A stretch of 64,000 nucleotides of DNA from Cunninghamia lanceolata (lineage: Eukaryota; Streptophyta; Pinopsida; Cupressales; Cupressaceae): contig BSBN01000187.1 in NCBI GenBank assembly GCA_027924645.1, positions 14,154,001 through 14,218,000 on the forward strand, written 5' to 3'. Shown here piece by piece: positions 23,601 to 35,239 of the stretch (position 1 is the first letter of the stretch; every line of letters begins with the position of its first letter). The notes under the pieces are model-generated. The model was not told the origin of the DNA and did not search any database. It was given only the letters and a program-made list of their open reading frames with translations. Made by a program: the position numbers and the translations under genes.

Positions 23601-24830
23601 AGGGTTGAGGGATTAGGGTTAAAGTAGAGTGTCGAGGGTATAAGGATTAGGGATAGGGTTGGAGGGTTTAGGGATAAGGGATTAGGGTTTAAGTTATAGT
23701 ATCAAGCTCATTGAGGGTTTAGGAATAGGGATAGCATTTAGGGTTTAGGGATGAGGGATTAGAGTTGAGGGTTGAGGGATTAGGGTTGAGGGTTGAGGGA
23801 TTAGGGTTTAGGGATAAGGTTTAGGGTTGAGGATTGAGGGATTAGGGTTTAAGGTATAGTGTTGAGGGTTTAGAGATAGGGTTTAGGGTTGAGGGATTAG
23901 AGTGAAGGGTTAAGGGATTAGGATTTGACATTGAGGGTTGAGGGTTGAGGCTTTAGGGTTTAGGGTTTAGGGATAGGGTTGAGGGTTGAGGGATTAGAGT
24001 TAAGGGTTGAGGGATTAGGGTTTGATGTTGAGGGTTGAGGGTTGAGGGTTGAGGTTCAAGGATCGAGGATTTAGGGATAGGGTTGAGGGTTGAGGGATTA
24101 GGGTTAAAGTAGAGTGTCAAGGGTATAAGGATTAGGGATAGGGTTGGAGGGTTTAGGGATAAGGGATTAGGGTTTAAGGTATAGTATCAAGCCTATTGAG
24201 GGTTTAGGAATAGGGATAGTGTTTAGGGTTTAGGGATAGGGTTTAGGGTTGATGGATTAGAGTTAAGGGTTGAGGGATTAGGGTTCGACATTGAGTGTTG
24301 AGGGTTGAGGTTTTAGGGTTGAGGGTATAGGGATAGGGTTGAGTGTTGAGGGTTTAGGTTTTAGGGTTGAGGGTCGAGGGTTTAGGGATAGGGTTTAGGG
24401 TTGAGGGATTAGAGTGAAGGGTTGAGGGATTAGGATTTGATGTTGAGGGTTGAGGGTTGAGGCTTTGGGGTTTAGGGTTTAGGGATAGGGTTGAGGGTTG
24501 AGGGATTAGAGTTAAGGGTTGACAGATTATGTTGAGGGTTGAGGGTTGAGGTTCAAGGGTCAAGGGTTTCGGGATAGGGTTGAGGGTCAAGGGATTAGGG
24601 TTAAAGTAGAGTGTCAAGGGTATAAGTATTAGGGATAGGTTTGGAGGGTTTAGGGATTAGGGATTAGGGTTTAAGGTATAGTATCGAGTTAGTTGAGGGT
24701 TTAGGAATAGGGATAGTGTTTAGGATTTAGGGATGAGGGAATAGAGTTGAGGATTGAGGGATTAGGGTTGAGGGTTGAGGGATTAGGGATTAGGGTTTAG
24801 GGATAAGGTTTAGGGTTGAGGTAGACAAGG
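20620..24830 (+). repeat. Degenerate telomere-like array (TTTAGGG variants) with higher-order repeats
   Basis: About 4.2 kb of mostly 6-7 bp words: TTTAGGG (the plant telomere unit), TTGAGGG, ATTAGGG and GATAGGG. On top of these is a higher-order unit marked by GTATCGAGCCCATTGAGGG and variants at 22461, 22934, 23392, 23699, 24184 and 24681. Intervals are 473, 458, 307, 485 and 497 bp. The array lies between two palindrome clusters of the candidate DNA transposon. A proline/leucine-rich minus-strand open frame at 24354-24617 is a repeat artefact. Confidence 0.85.
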
Positions 24831-24985
24831 AGCAACTGAGAGACATGGAGAGGGGAGAGATAGAGAGGTAGAGAGGTGAGGGGGAGAGATAAGTGAGATA
24901 TAGAACATGATCTAATGGAACTTGAGGTGAGATATTGTAAAGGTGCTATCAAAGGTGAGATAGGCACAAATATTTATGGATCAAT
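24831..24985 (+). repeat. GAGA-rich tail of the telomere-like array
   Basis: AGAGACATGGAGAGGGGAGAG-type purine repeats. Similar GA-rich blocks are interleaved with the telomere-like array of the second copy (49310-49920). Confidence 0.5.
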
Positions 24986-25058
24986 CTATAGCAGGACAAA
25001 ACATGAGCGCGTTATAACGCGAACGTGTTATAACGCGCTTGCATTTTGTCCTACTATA
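24986..25058. repeat. Long palindrome with TTATAACGCG core
   Basis: Arms of about 36 bp run from CTATAGCAGGACAAAA inward to GCGCGTTATAACGCG and back out to TTTTGTCCTACTATAG, with only a few mismatches. It closes the telomere-like array on the right side. Confidence 0.75.
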
Positions 25059-26282
25059 GAAATGGTAAAAAAGGGTTGACCCCCGTGATCTAGGCCCACA
25101 TGCTCTATTTTCTTGCTGATTATGCACGTGCTCCAACAAAAAAGAAGTGCTTTCATGCTGTTGGGAAGTTCACATGCACATTTTACACATTCTACCACCT
25201 TTGCATGATCTTTCCACCGCCTTTTCTGCTTTGCCAACCTAAGAAGGAGGAAATAACATAGTTTTCACACCAAGTTTGATATATATCTATTCAAGTTTCA
25301 ATTTTTGTACTGTTGCAATGTTAATTATGATTCAATTTTAGGAATTTAACATTATAGATTGGTTAATAGTATTGTTGTTAGTAATTATATTTGAGTGTTA
25401 TTCAATTTAACATTGAAAAGGAAGCAAGTGGTGAAAAACTCAAATTGTTGAGGAGTTTGATGCAAGAAGAAAAAAACACTACATAATTGGGTACTCTCTC
25501 CATTCAAATCTTTGTTTTTTAGGTATGTCAAGTCTTTACATTCATGTTATTTACATTTTCCTTAATTCTATTTGAATTACTTTATCATGCTTTATCATAC
25601 ATGTTTAAAATAGACACATTCCCAATTAAGAAAGAAGCCTACAATCTCACATGATGCCATATATATTTTCTACACTTGGGCTCTTTAATAATTATGTGTA
25701 ATAAACAGACCTTAACATACCATGATGTCAAACTATACAAGAATAAATCCTTACAACATAAAAAAATACAATCCCACTATTATCGTGTCATATTAACAAG
25801 TTAAAATACAAATGAATAGGTGCCAAGATCATACAAGTATGCACATGACATGATGATTTGTATGCACATATCTTGGGCTAGGACATTCCTTATGCACCTA
25901 TTCATGATGATTTGTACATGCACATGACACAACAATTGTTGTCTATTCCTTCACAAGCCACCCAAATCCTAGTATCCCTAGTACCAACAAAACACCTTCT
26001 CAATTGCAAATCCTAGTAGCCCTAGTAACAACAAACATGTCAAATTGGGTCTGCCTCAACCTTTTCAAGCATGAAGTCCCATGTACTCTTTTCATGGCTA
26101 CAATAATTTACTTTGTATGCTTTGTACCTATTTTGGTTGAGTGACATTTACTTTATTACATGATGATTGTATGTACATTTACTATGAAGGGTTGAATGAC
26201 ATATATTTTAGTTATTTGTATGGATTCATTTCTTAGGAACTAATATTGGTCTCTTTATCATTCTACAGACAAATTCTCCGTC
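25059..26282 (+). other. Gene-free stretch before the transposase-like gene
   Basis: The first 150 bases (GGCCCACATG, TCTACCACCTTT) resemble 50640-50780 in the second copy. A 44-bp-offset direct repeat lies at 25963 and 26007 (CAAATCCTAGTA), and ATGATGATTTGTA is repeated near 25850-25900. This may be upstream or intron sequence of the next gene. A 69-codon minus-strand frame at 25028-25237 has no support. Confidence 0.4.
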
Positions 26283-28289
26283 ATGCCGAGGAAATGATCA
26301 AGAATTAAACCAACATAGGAAGAGATAGAAGCTAAGAATGCAAAGAAAGTAGTGGCTATGAGGGAACTTCGTGAGAAGAGGAAATTGGACATGATAAATG
26401 AAGACATACCAATTGAAGAGGAACCACAACCATCACAAAGAGATATGGTATTGGCGGCACAAAGAGAATGAATGCAAAAACTTTGTGCTACGAGAGATTT
26501 GAATACCATAGTTGGAGACACGTCCTCTACTGCAAGTCAACATGTAGAGTTGAGAGTACATCATCACTCATATGTGATGAAGGAGGTACACCATCATTCC
26601 CACCTCAACCTCAAGGTATGTCATCTATTCCATCTTCAATCGAAGGTATGCCATATAGCCCATCTCATTTAAATATTGATAAAATTCCTAATGTTGAGAT
26701 GAATTTATCTAACTTAACACCACCTAGAATTTTGCATAGAAAGCCAAAGTATTTGATTGATATTGATGAGAATATTTTGTAGCTAATGGAAGGTAAGATT
26801 CCAAAATGTACTTGTAGAAGATATGCTGATAAGATTTGGAGATTGTTCTTTGAAAAGTTAAATGAGACTGCAAGATGTCAACTATTCCTTGAAATGATGT
26901 GAAGTATAAAGTATAGGTCCATCATGAAGATTCTTGGGTTGAGAACATCAGAGACTTCAAGTGAAAAATCTATTGTCAAGAATCTAATGAGTGCATATGA
27001 GAGTGTGGGTAACACCTCATGCACAAAAGATAGTATTGCAACACGGCGTGTGATTATATCGACTATAGTAAGTAGTCAAACGAGGAAAGCTCGTCTCATT
27101 AGAAAGATGAGTCAATAATTGAGAATTAATAGGAAAACTTTATCAAGAGCCATTGGAAGATGCCAAAGAATTGAGGACACTAATGCCAATGAATTATGGG
27201 CGTTCTCGGGGAGACTACCACGAAAAAATAAACCAATTGTTGAAGCATTGAGATCACTAATTGAAGACTTTTGGAAGAATTACACAAGGGTATCTCCGAA
27301 TCAAAGGGATGTGGTAAGAAGGAGAATCAGTAGTCAGAACCGTGAGCCACATCCAAAGCATTTTTTGGATGAGACTCAAACATAGTTTTATGGTAAATTT
27401 CTAGAGAAGTATCCTCAAATTAAAATTTGTCAAAGATATTTTGAAATGCTAAAACCTTTCTATGTCAAGATAAATCACATATTCACTACTTGTTGTTGTA
27501 GATTACATATTGATTTTTCTAACCATTTTGATGTTTATAGGTCTATATGTTTAGATATGCATACTAACAATGTTTTGCAAGGTTGTGCCATACGTGCCCC
27601 ACCAACATCTTCAAGAGACTTCATATCAAGAATTTTATGTGAAAGAGAGGAAGGTCAAATATTCTACAATAAATTATGCTTGGATGGCACATGTCATCGT
27701 TGCGGTGGCTTGCAACATTTGCCAATATGTGAACATATGGAAAGAACACATGCGGTTGGAAATGAACTAGTAGAGCTTGGTAAGTATAAAACAGTGGCAT
27801 ACAATACAAAAGATGGTAAAGAAGCAGAGGTGTGAATTGGTTATTGAAAAGATTCCAGTGTATTAGTTTATGCCTATATTTCGTGATAGCATAGTGTATG
27901 AGTATGCAAGACATGCCCATAGAGCTCAATGGTTGGACTTGCAATTCAAGTTATGAAAGGACACATTTCCAGTTGGTAGCATTGTTTCAGTCATCGTCTT
28001 TGTAGAGAACTATAGTCTACAGCCACAGTGTGAGTTACAATCACAATATTACAACTCCACACAGGTTTCTATATTTGTGCACATCACACTCATTCATATG
28101 AATGATAGTATAGAGGATGATAGAAAGATCATAAGGGAGTATAATTTCTATATTAGTGATGATCACATGCATTCTACGAAGTTTGTGCAAGGTTTCTTTC
28201 AGGTGTTCTACAATGATTTGGCTAGAAGGGACATATTATTCAGTCGGCATATCATATCGTTAGATAACTGTGTGTCACATTCTATTTAA
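26283..28289 (+). pseudogene. Decayed transposase-like gene (DDE-like family, unclassified)
   Basis: The frame starts at an ATG at 26283 (MPRK), changes near 26590 and near 27840, and has several stops, including the TAG in DETQT*FYGKF near 27383. Readable parts in order: basic N terminus; a helical segment near 27120-27300 (WKNYTRVSPNQRDVV); a Cys-rich part at 27490-27740 (CCCRLHIDF, CHRCGG), likely zinc-binding; then near 27985-28260 FVENYSLQPQCELQSQYYN, YISDDHMHSTKFVQ and a degraded region where I would expect SDG-C-QFK. From memory, plants and some animals have uncharacterised transposase-like proteins with D-x-x-ENY, ISDD and SDG motifs. Here the D before ENY and the SDG are gone. Its place inside an element with inverted termini supports the call. 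Confidence 0.55.
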
Positions 28290-29640
28290 AGAAAAATGAT
28301 CATGTAGAGTGCCTCTACAATAACCTCTCTCAGTTTTTTATATCTCTGAGGCATTTGCCCATGGTGAAAGGTTTTCTGCTGCCCCAAAAATTGTCAAAAG
28401 GAGGCAGTGTAAAGTTACAAAGGGGTGTAACTTTCATCCTGCTTCTGATGCAACCAAACTGACTATTCCAACACATCCAGATGGGTACATTTACACTAGG
28501 CATGGTCCTTTTTTTCACCAAAACATGTCAAAACAGTCTGAGCTACATTGTACCGACGATATCCCTAAAGAGTCTAAAGTGCAAAAAGGCAGCAATTTTT
28601 GATGAGATGTTACTCGAAAACTATGTCACTTAGAAACATTCTTTCTAAGGAAACACGATCACCTAGAGTGCCTCTACAATAACCTCTCTCAGTTTTTTAT
28701 ATCTTTGAGGCATTTGCCCGTGATGAAAGGTTTTCTGCTGCCCAAAAATTGTCAAGAGGTAGTGTATAGTTGCAAAGGGGTGTAACTTTCGTCCTGCTCC
28801 TGATGCGACCAAATTAACTATTCCAACGCATCTAGATGGGTACATTTACACTAGACATGGTCCTTTTTTCAACCCAAACATGTCGAAACAGTCCGAGCTA
28901 CATTTTACTGACGATATCCCTTAAGAGTCCAAAGTGCAAAAAGGCAGCAATCTTTGACGAGATGTTAATCAAAAATTGTGTCACTTAGAAACATTCTTTC
29001 TAAGGAAAAATGATCATGTAGAGTGTCTCTACAATAACCTCTCTCAATTTTTTATATCTCTAAGGCATTTGCCCATGGTGAAAGGTTTTTTGCTGCCCCA
29101 AAAATAGTCAGAAGGAGGCAGTGTAAAGTTGCAAAGGGGTGTAACTTTCATCCTACTCCTGATGTGACCAAACTAACTATTCCAATGCATTCAGATGGGT
29201 ACATTTACACTAGGCATGGTCCTATTGTTCATCCAAACATGTTGAAACAATCCGAGCTACATTGTATGGATGATATCCCTGAAGAGTCTAAAGTGCAAAA
29301 AGGCAACAATCTTTGATGAGATATTAATCAAAAACTGTGTCACTTAGAAACATTATGTCTAAGGCAACACGATCATGTAGAGTGCCTCTACAATAACCTC
29401 TCTCAGTTTTTTATATCTCTGAGGTGTTTGCCCGTGGTGAAAGGTTTTTTGTTGCCCCAAAAATCGTCAGAAGGAGGCAGTGTAAAGTTGCAAAGGGGTG
29501 TAACTTTTGTTCTTCTCCTCATGTGGCCAAATTGACAGTTCCAACATGTATGGATGGGTACGTTTAGGCTAGGCATGGTCTTGTTTTGCACCGAAACATG
29601 CCGAAATAGTCCAAACTACATTGTACCAGCATATTAAATT
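28290..29640. repeat. 357-bp tandem repeat, about 3.7 copies
   Basis: AACCTCTCTCAGTTTTTTATATC starts units at 28322, 28681, 29036 and 29395 (spacings 359, 355 and 359 bp). Copies differ by perhaps 10-15%. Each holds GTGTAACTTTCATCCTGC and TGGGTACATTTACACTAG. The array starts at the last readable base of the transposase-like gene. Minus-strand open frames of about 62 codons in units 1 and 4 are similar only because the units are similar. Confidence 0.8.
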
Positions 29641-30377
29641 ATTGAAAAATATTGAATCATATAAACACAGAAATCATTTTAAAGCATAAACTAACTCCTC
29701 CAAGTCAAGGCGCAGATTAAGGTATTTGAAAAAACTAAATATTGAATGGGCGCCTAAGGTAGATGAAGACTTTTTACCCACCTCATCCTTTAATCATTAT
29801 AATTGTTCTCAAAAGACATCATCAAAACATGAAAAAACTCCAAGACTTGTAGTTTTAAGTTGATTTTGTCCAAGGCACCAATGTGAGGTTATTTTGATGG
29901 CAAAGGGCACCTTGATTCATGATGTTGAATCTCCTTCCTCCGAGGTGCCAAAATGGATAGTTTAGACAAGAAAAGGTGCCTTAGTATACTTAGCTCATTT
30001 CTTGGCAATTTGATGGCTTCAATCACTTGTTCAAACCTATAGGAGACCATTTTACATTTAGGTGCTAGATCTTAGGATTTAGAACATCTTCCTTCAAGGT
30101 GCCAAAATGAGGTTATTTAGACACAAAAGTGTACCTCCATACAAGATGCTTATTCTCCTTCCACTTAGGTGCTCATTCATGATCATCCAAGTGACAATAA
30201 GCACCTAGACTTCCTTTGGTAAGATTTAGTCATTTTGAAGGTTCTAACACTAGGCGCTACAGTTGGAAGTCATTTGAAGTTCATTTTCCTCTAGGTGCCC
30301 AAAATGGATGGTGGAGACAAGAAAAGGCACCTAGACTTCTTTTGACGATTTTTCAAAGTCTTCCTAAGTTATATTAT
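29641..30377. repeat. GGTGCC-rich dispersed repeat, left of the nested Gypsy element
   Basis: Phrases of the type AGGTGCCAAAATGGATAGTT ... AAGGTGCCTT recur near 29875, 29940, 30097 and 30291. The same phrases recur at 43005-43250 on the other side of the Gypsy element. Confidence 0.55.
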
Positions 30378-30382
30378 GTTAT

Positions 30383-33300
30383 TGTTATCCCATTTTCCTC
30401 TGCCCAGAGTCAAATGGTTAACCTAGTATTTCCTTGAAAATCCTTTGGAAATGTTCCTATAAAGCTTAAAATGCTAAATTTCCCAAGACCCTTGCCTAAA
30501 AACCCTTACCTTTGGAAAGAGCTTGAAAAAATAGGTAGGTTTGCTTTTTACACCACCCTAGAATTCAGCCAAAAAAAGAAGTTATTCATGGTCAAAGTTT
30601 TGGTCAACATACAGTTCAAATGTACATTTGGCAGGCTTGTAATCTCTATCGGCCTTAGGAAATGATGAAAAAAGGTAAGTTGTATGCATTTTAGAATGCA
30701 TATCGGGCCAAGGAAATGCATATACAAAGGGGGAATCTTTCACAGATTCCCAGGAATATTCTGCAGTTGTATGCATTTCTGAATGCATATCGGCTCAAAG
30801 GATGCATGTACATTTAGGGAATCTATTGCAGATTCTGGGAATATTCCTAGTTTGTATATCGGGTCGCATGAAGGATGCAAAGAAGTATACAAGGTGAATA
30901 TACATTGAAGATTCCCCAGAATATTCCGCGCTTGCATATCAAAAGGCTTGTATATTGCTTTGTATGTTCGCACATACAAGAGACTATATACAATGAAAAG
31001 TATACATTGTGGGTATATTCCATCAAGGATTCCCTATTTGTTTCTCAGGGGAGTTTGTATATTGTGTTTGTATATTCAACATACAAAGGTTCCAAGATAC
31101 ATTTGCTACAGTGGAATGTACATTCACCAATGTACAAGGCAGGGAAAATGTAAAGGCCGAGATACAAGCGGTGCGGTCCACGATATACAAAGGCATTTGT
31201 ATATCTACAACATACAAGGAAAGATATGCATTTTTTGGGTTATACATTGCAGGAATATTCTATCAAAGATTCCCACTTGGATGTTGGGGTTTGTATGTTC
31301 TGCTTGTATATTGCGATATACAAGTAAACATACAAAGGCATTTGTATATGGTCGAATGTGCAAGAGGTGGGACCCGTGCATATACAAAGAGGATTACATA
31401 TGTTCTACATATAAGTGAAAGTGCTATAGTGGAATGTATATCGGGTTGTATGTTCAACATACAAGGCCGATATACAAGCAGAATATACAAGCCGAACCCG
31501 AGGGGCTTTTCAGGAAGCTTTATAAAGATTTGAAATTCAGGTTGTATATTTTACAGTTGTATATTGCGATATACAAGTGGAGATACAAAGGATGCATACA
31601 AGGTGGACTTAACTGAAAGTTAAATTCATCATATAAAGGTTTCAAATATGGCTTGTATGTATAAGTGCTTTGTATGTTTGCAAATACAAAGAAATATACG
31701 AAGAAAGGAGATACAAGCCAGACTCGACAAAACAGTCAAATACAGTTAATGGTCTTTTGGGGTTCGTGGCTTGTATGTTGGAGATACAAAGGATTCTCAA
31801 CTAGTGGGACCCACACAAACAAGGGTGATTGTATGCATATACAAGTTGTGATTACAAAGAGTAAAGTGCATGATTGTATGTGCTAGTTTGTTTGTATGTT
31901 TTGGTTGTATCTTTGCATATAAAAGCTGACATGCAAAGGCCGATATGCAAGGGAGTTTTCAGCCAAACAATATGCAATTCTTTAGTGATAGGTCCCAGTT
32001 TTAGTTCGACGGCAAATCAGGAGGTGCCACGTGGACGTGGCGAATGCATATACAAAGGCTCTTGCACATACAAAGATGATTTAAAAGGCAATTTCAAATG
32101 CATATCCTGAAAGTGATTACAAAGACCTTTTAGGTGCCAAAGACAGAGATACATGCAAAGCATTTTATACATGCAGAGGTAGATTCAGAGGGATTTTTAG
32201 AGGCTGATATATACATAGATCCAAAGCGATATATATAGGCAGTTGACCAAAACTTTTATCGCCGTATCTCCTCCATCCTAGCAAATTTTGATATGCTGCA
32301 AGAGGCAAAAGTGCATATTTTTGCCTCCTCTTTCATTTGACAGGGTTTTTGGGAGGTTTTTATGGTCTTCATTTTCCAGACCTGGCTTTGCACATAGTTC
32401 AGCCGATAAGATGTTTTAGTAGTTGTCTTGAAGATGCGGGGGACTTTTCTTCTCCACAATGGCTCCGGTTGGTGAGTTCTGTAGGTGCATTCATGGTGTA
32501 TGGGCTCTTTGTCCTTCAAGACCATTTCTTGCATGTTGGACGGTGATTTTGGAGGTTCCTTCTCCATGTCCTATCCTTTTTGCATCCTGGCTATAGTTTT
32601 TCTACAATTTTGGCCTAGCGAAGGCATGGCCCTTGTCCCTTCGCCATGCCTCTGCTCATAGGCCCCCTGTCGTTGGCATTTATGGCCTCAATTCCATGAA
32701 TCAGAGACTCCATGCTCTTCTGGCAGGAGTCTGACCTATAAAGACATGTAGACTCTTTTGCAAAAGGAGGATGGTTGATTTTGGGGCTGTTATGCTACCG
32801 ATTTTATTTTTAGTCAGACCTCTTAGTGTAATTGCAAGGGTATGGGAATGGGACTCACTGTGCCTGAATCTGGCCTCTGTTGTCTTCCTTTTATCCACCA
32901 ATGAATGTAATTAGCTATGTTGGTATACCCCTGCTATGAAATATCTCTATATCATAATAGTTTTCCAAACCTTCATGATTAATAGATGTTGATTTCTCGC
33001 CTCTCTTATGTCTAGATTTCTATGCTTTAATTGAAGTTATAGTCTATTCTGTGAGTAAAATGGCTCCTCTGCAAGTTTAACATTCATACCGAAGCCTCAA
33101 CCAGTCATAAGTCTGTGTGAATCCCCCTCCAACAATAAAAGATTCATTGTTGTGTCCACACCTTGACCACCATTGCTCACTAAATCTGGTGTATCACCCC
33201 TTTTCCCTTTCAGTTTTCCTTCTAACTCTTTTCCCTGCAAGTTGTTTAGCACTAGGTTTAGTATCACTACTCTAAGTAATAGGCTTAGAGAAAGGAACCA

Positions 33301-33420
33301 GCCTTCTCTGGAGGTCTGATCTCAAATTGCAAGGTCCCACACTTTGAGATCATTCCCATGTTACCCCAGATTGCTAAGGTCTCATAACTACAGCAAAGGG
33401 TGCAAATCTGTGTGATAATA
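30383..33420 (+). repeat. 5' LTR of the nested Gypsy element
   Basis: Starts TGTTATCCCATTTTCC and ends GATAATA (GATAACA in the 3' copy), 3,038 bp. It contains a stretch packed with TTGTAT/ATACAA words (about 30670-32230), GAATATTC motifs near 30755, 30838, 30918 and 31252, and the conserved downstream part with CAAAGGGTGCAAAT before the end. Open frames of up to 174 codons in the word array are repeat artefacts. Confidence 0.85.
30670..32230. repeat. Array of TTGTATRT / AYATACAA words in the 5' LTR
   Basis: Dozens of copies of TTGTAT and its reverse complement ATACAA in alternating orientation, often as small palindromes such as TTGTATGTTCGCACATACAA (30958). Gaps between words are mostly 5-40 bp. 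Confidence 0.8.
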
Positions 33421-33425
33421 GTTTC

Positions 33426-33443
33426 TGGCACGCTTGATGGGAC
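33426..33443 (+). other. Primer-binding site of the nested Gypsy element
   Basis: TGGCACGCTTGATGGGAC lies five bases after the 5' LTR end. It resembles a decayed TGGCGCCGTTGCCGGGGA, the Asp-tRNA-type site of plant Athila and Tat elements. Confidence 0.5.
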
Positions 33444-33649
33444 TAAGAATTAAGAATAACAAGTTCAAGTACTACATTTGATTAGTGGTTTTGATGTATA
33501 GCCAGTGATATCTGGACCTGTAAGAGGTTGGAACTTGCACATCTGGCAACTCCAAACTTTGGTCTAGCAGAATCAGTGTATTTCTACTTATGAGAAGAAT
33601 ACCTACCAGAAGTAGCTCCTCACCTTTTGAATACCTACAATTATCCCCA

Positions 33650-35230
33650 CCTAGGAGAAGAGGGGTAATAGCTTAGAAGCACAAAAGGACTCGTGCCCAG
33701 TCTAGGAGAGCCAAGTTGACTCCCCCTATAGTTGGAGCTCATACTACCCCAAGGGCCTCAGTCACAATGATCCCTGCGGCCAGAAATCAGCCCTTTGTCG
33801 CTTTCAATCAAGGCAGCCTGTTGAATCTAGCTTAGCATGATGATATCCCGGTCACTGCCCTGAGGAGTTTATCATTCTTTCATGGTGAAGATCAAACCAC
33901 TCTAGCTGAGCATATCAAGGGCATTGCAAAGTTGTGTGATGTCCATCATGTGACAGAAGAAAATGTAGCAATTAGGCTGTTAACAACTTCCCTGAAAGGG
34001 AAGGCTCTGCAGTGGTTTAGAAGTCTGTCGGTGAATTCCATAGATTCTTGGGATCACTTGGGAGAAGAATTGTACAGTTTCTTTAAGGACAAATTAGACC
34101 ATCTATTGCTGGTGGAGCAGCTGTCTACAATCAAAAGAGCCCCTCACAAAGTAATGTCAGACTTCAACCACCGTTTCCAAAAGATGTGGGACAGAATCCC
34201 ACCAATGGTAAGACCTACAGCTGACCATGCATTCCTATATTTTTTGAGAGCTTTGAATAGCAACATCTCTATTATGATTCAATCCACAAGAGGATTTTCC
34301 TTACCATAGGCTTATACCATAGCCATTAGGGATGAAAATAGTCTCATTTAGGCTGGTAAGATTGCCCCTAGGCCTCCTTTGCTAATTTTCCCTGCTATTC
34401 AACCACCATTCCCAACATATGTACCTCCCATAGCTATTATACCTGCTACTCTAGCTTTACCAGCAGCTAATGTGCAGCCAAATAGGCTAGAAAGTGCTGC
34501 TCCAAATTAGTCTTTCGAGTTACAAGAGATCAAGGGATTGTTGCAATCTTTTGGTAATGAGCTGACAAATATGAAAAGGTAGCAATTCCATAATAGATAG
34601 CCCTACCAACCACAAAGCCAAGGGTAAAGCCAGTCTTATCAGGGACAGAACCAACCCTACCAAGCTAATAGGCCACCCTACCAAAACACTTATCAAGGGG
34701 CTAGGCAAAACATGAATAAGAGGCCTTTCCAGTCTTTCAATCCTATGCCTGCCAATACCGTTAGTGACATCATCCCTATTCAGAACAACCTAGCATCCGA
34801 GTATGAGTGGTGCTCTCCAAGCAGTCAGCTGCATAGTCAGGTAGCATGCCCAAACAGAGCCATAAATCAAGCTCTAACAGTGTAAATTGTTGTAGTTTCA
34901 TAGCCAAGAACATCTAATGAGGGGGCTATGCAGTAGATAGAACAGCCTCAACATGATACTGCCTTCATAAATTGGTAGTAAAATGAGTTTTGTGGCATGA
35001 ATAGAGATGACACTCTAGTTGCAGCAAACACGAGAGCCAAAAGAAGGAGCTATGAAATGGATCAGGCAACAAGCGAGGATAGATGACTTGATGATCTGTC
35101 TACGTCCCAGTTTCCCCATGTGTTACAAAGGAATACTCAAGCAGCCACCAAAGAGTAGCCCCATTTACGGGCTGATATTGCTCTCGCCAAGCCACATCAG
35201 AAGGTAGGTGTTGCTGCCCCTTTTAATATT
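33650..35230 (+). pseudogene. gag of the nested Gypsy element
   Basis: Reads in one frame with pol. It starts basic (KRTRAQSRRAKLTPP), then has a retrotransposon gag-like core near 33850-34300 (LKGKALQWFRSL, FNHRFQKMWDRIP), then a Q/P/Y-rich tail near 34550-34730 (YQGQNQPYQANRPPYQ). No CCHC zinc knuckle was seen. Stops are mostly TAG at positions that read naturally as Q, for example between P and AYT near 34306 and within the Q-rich tail. No frameshift is needed within gag. Confidence 0.75.
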
Positions 35231-35239
35231 ATTGAGAAT

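Noticed and set aside
24354..24617. Minus-strand proline/leucine-rich open frame
   Set aside because: It is a translation of the telomere-like array.
20620..24830. A true chromosome end
   Set aside because: The words are too degenerate, the array has a long higher-order period, and it is flanked on both sides by element sequence.
28330..29591. Similar minus-strand open frames of about 62 codons in the 357-bp repeats
   Set aside because: Open only in two of the four units, and their similarity is explained by the similarity of the DNA units.
28290..29640. A CRISPR-like or satellite-centromere array
   Set aside because: Units are 357 bp head to tail without short unique spacers, only four copies, and directly attached to a transposase-like pseudogene.
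30948..31533. Open frames of 156-174 codons in the Gypsy LTRs
   Set aside because: They lie in the TTGTAT/ATACAA array and overlap in several frames; the 3' LTR copies are not consistent with coding constraint.
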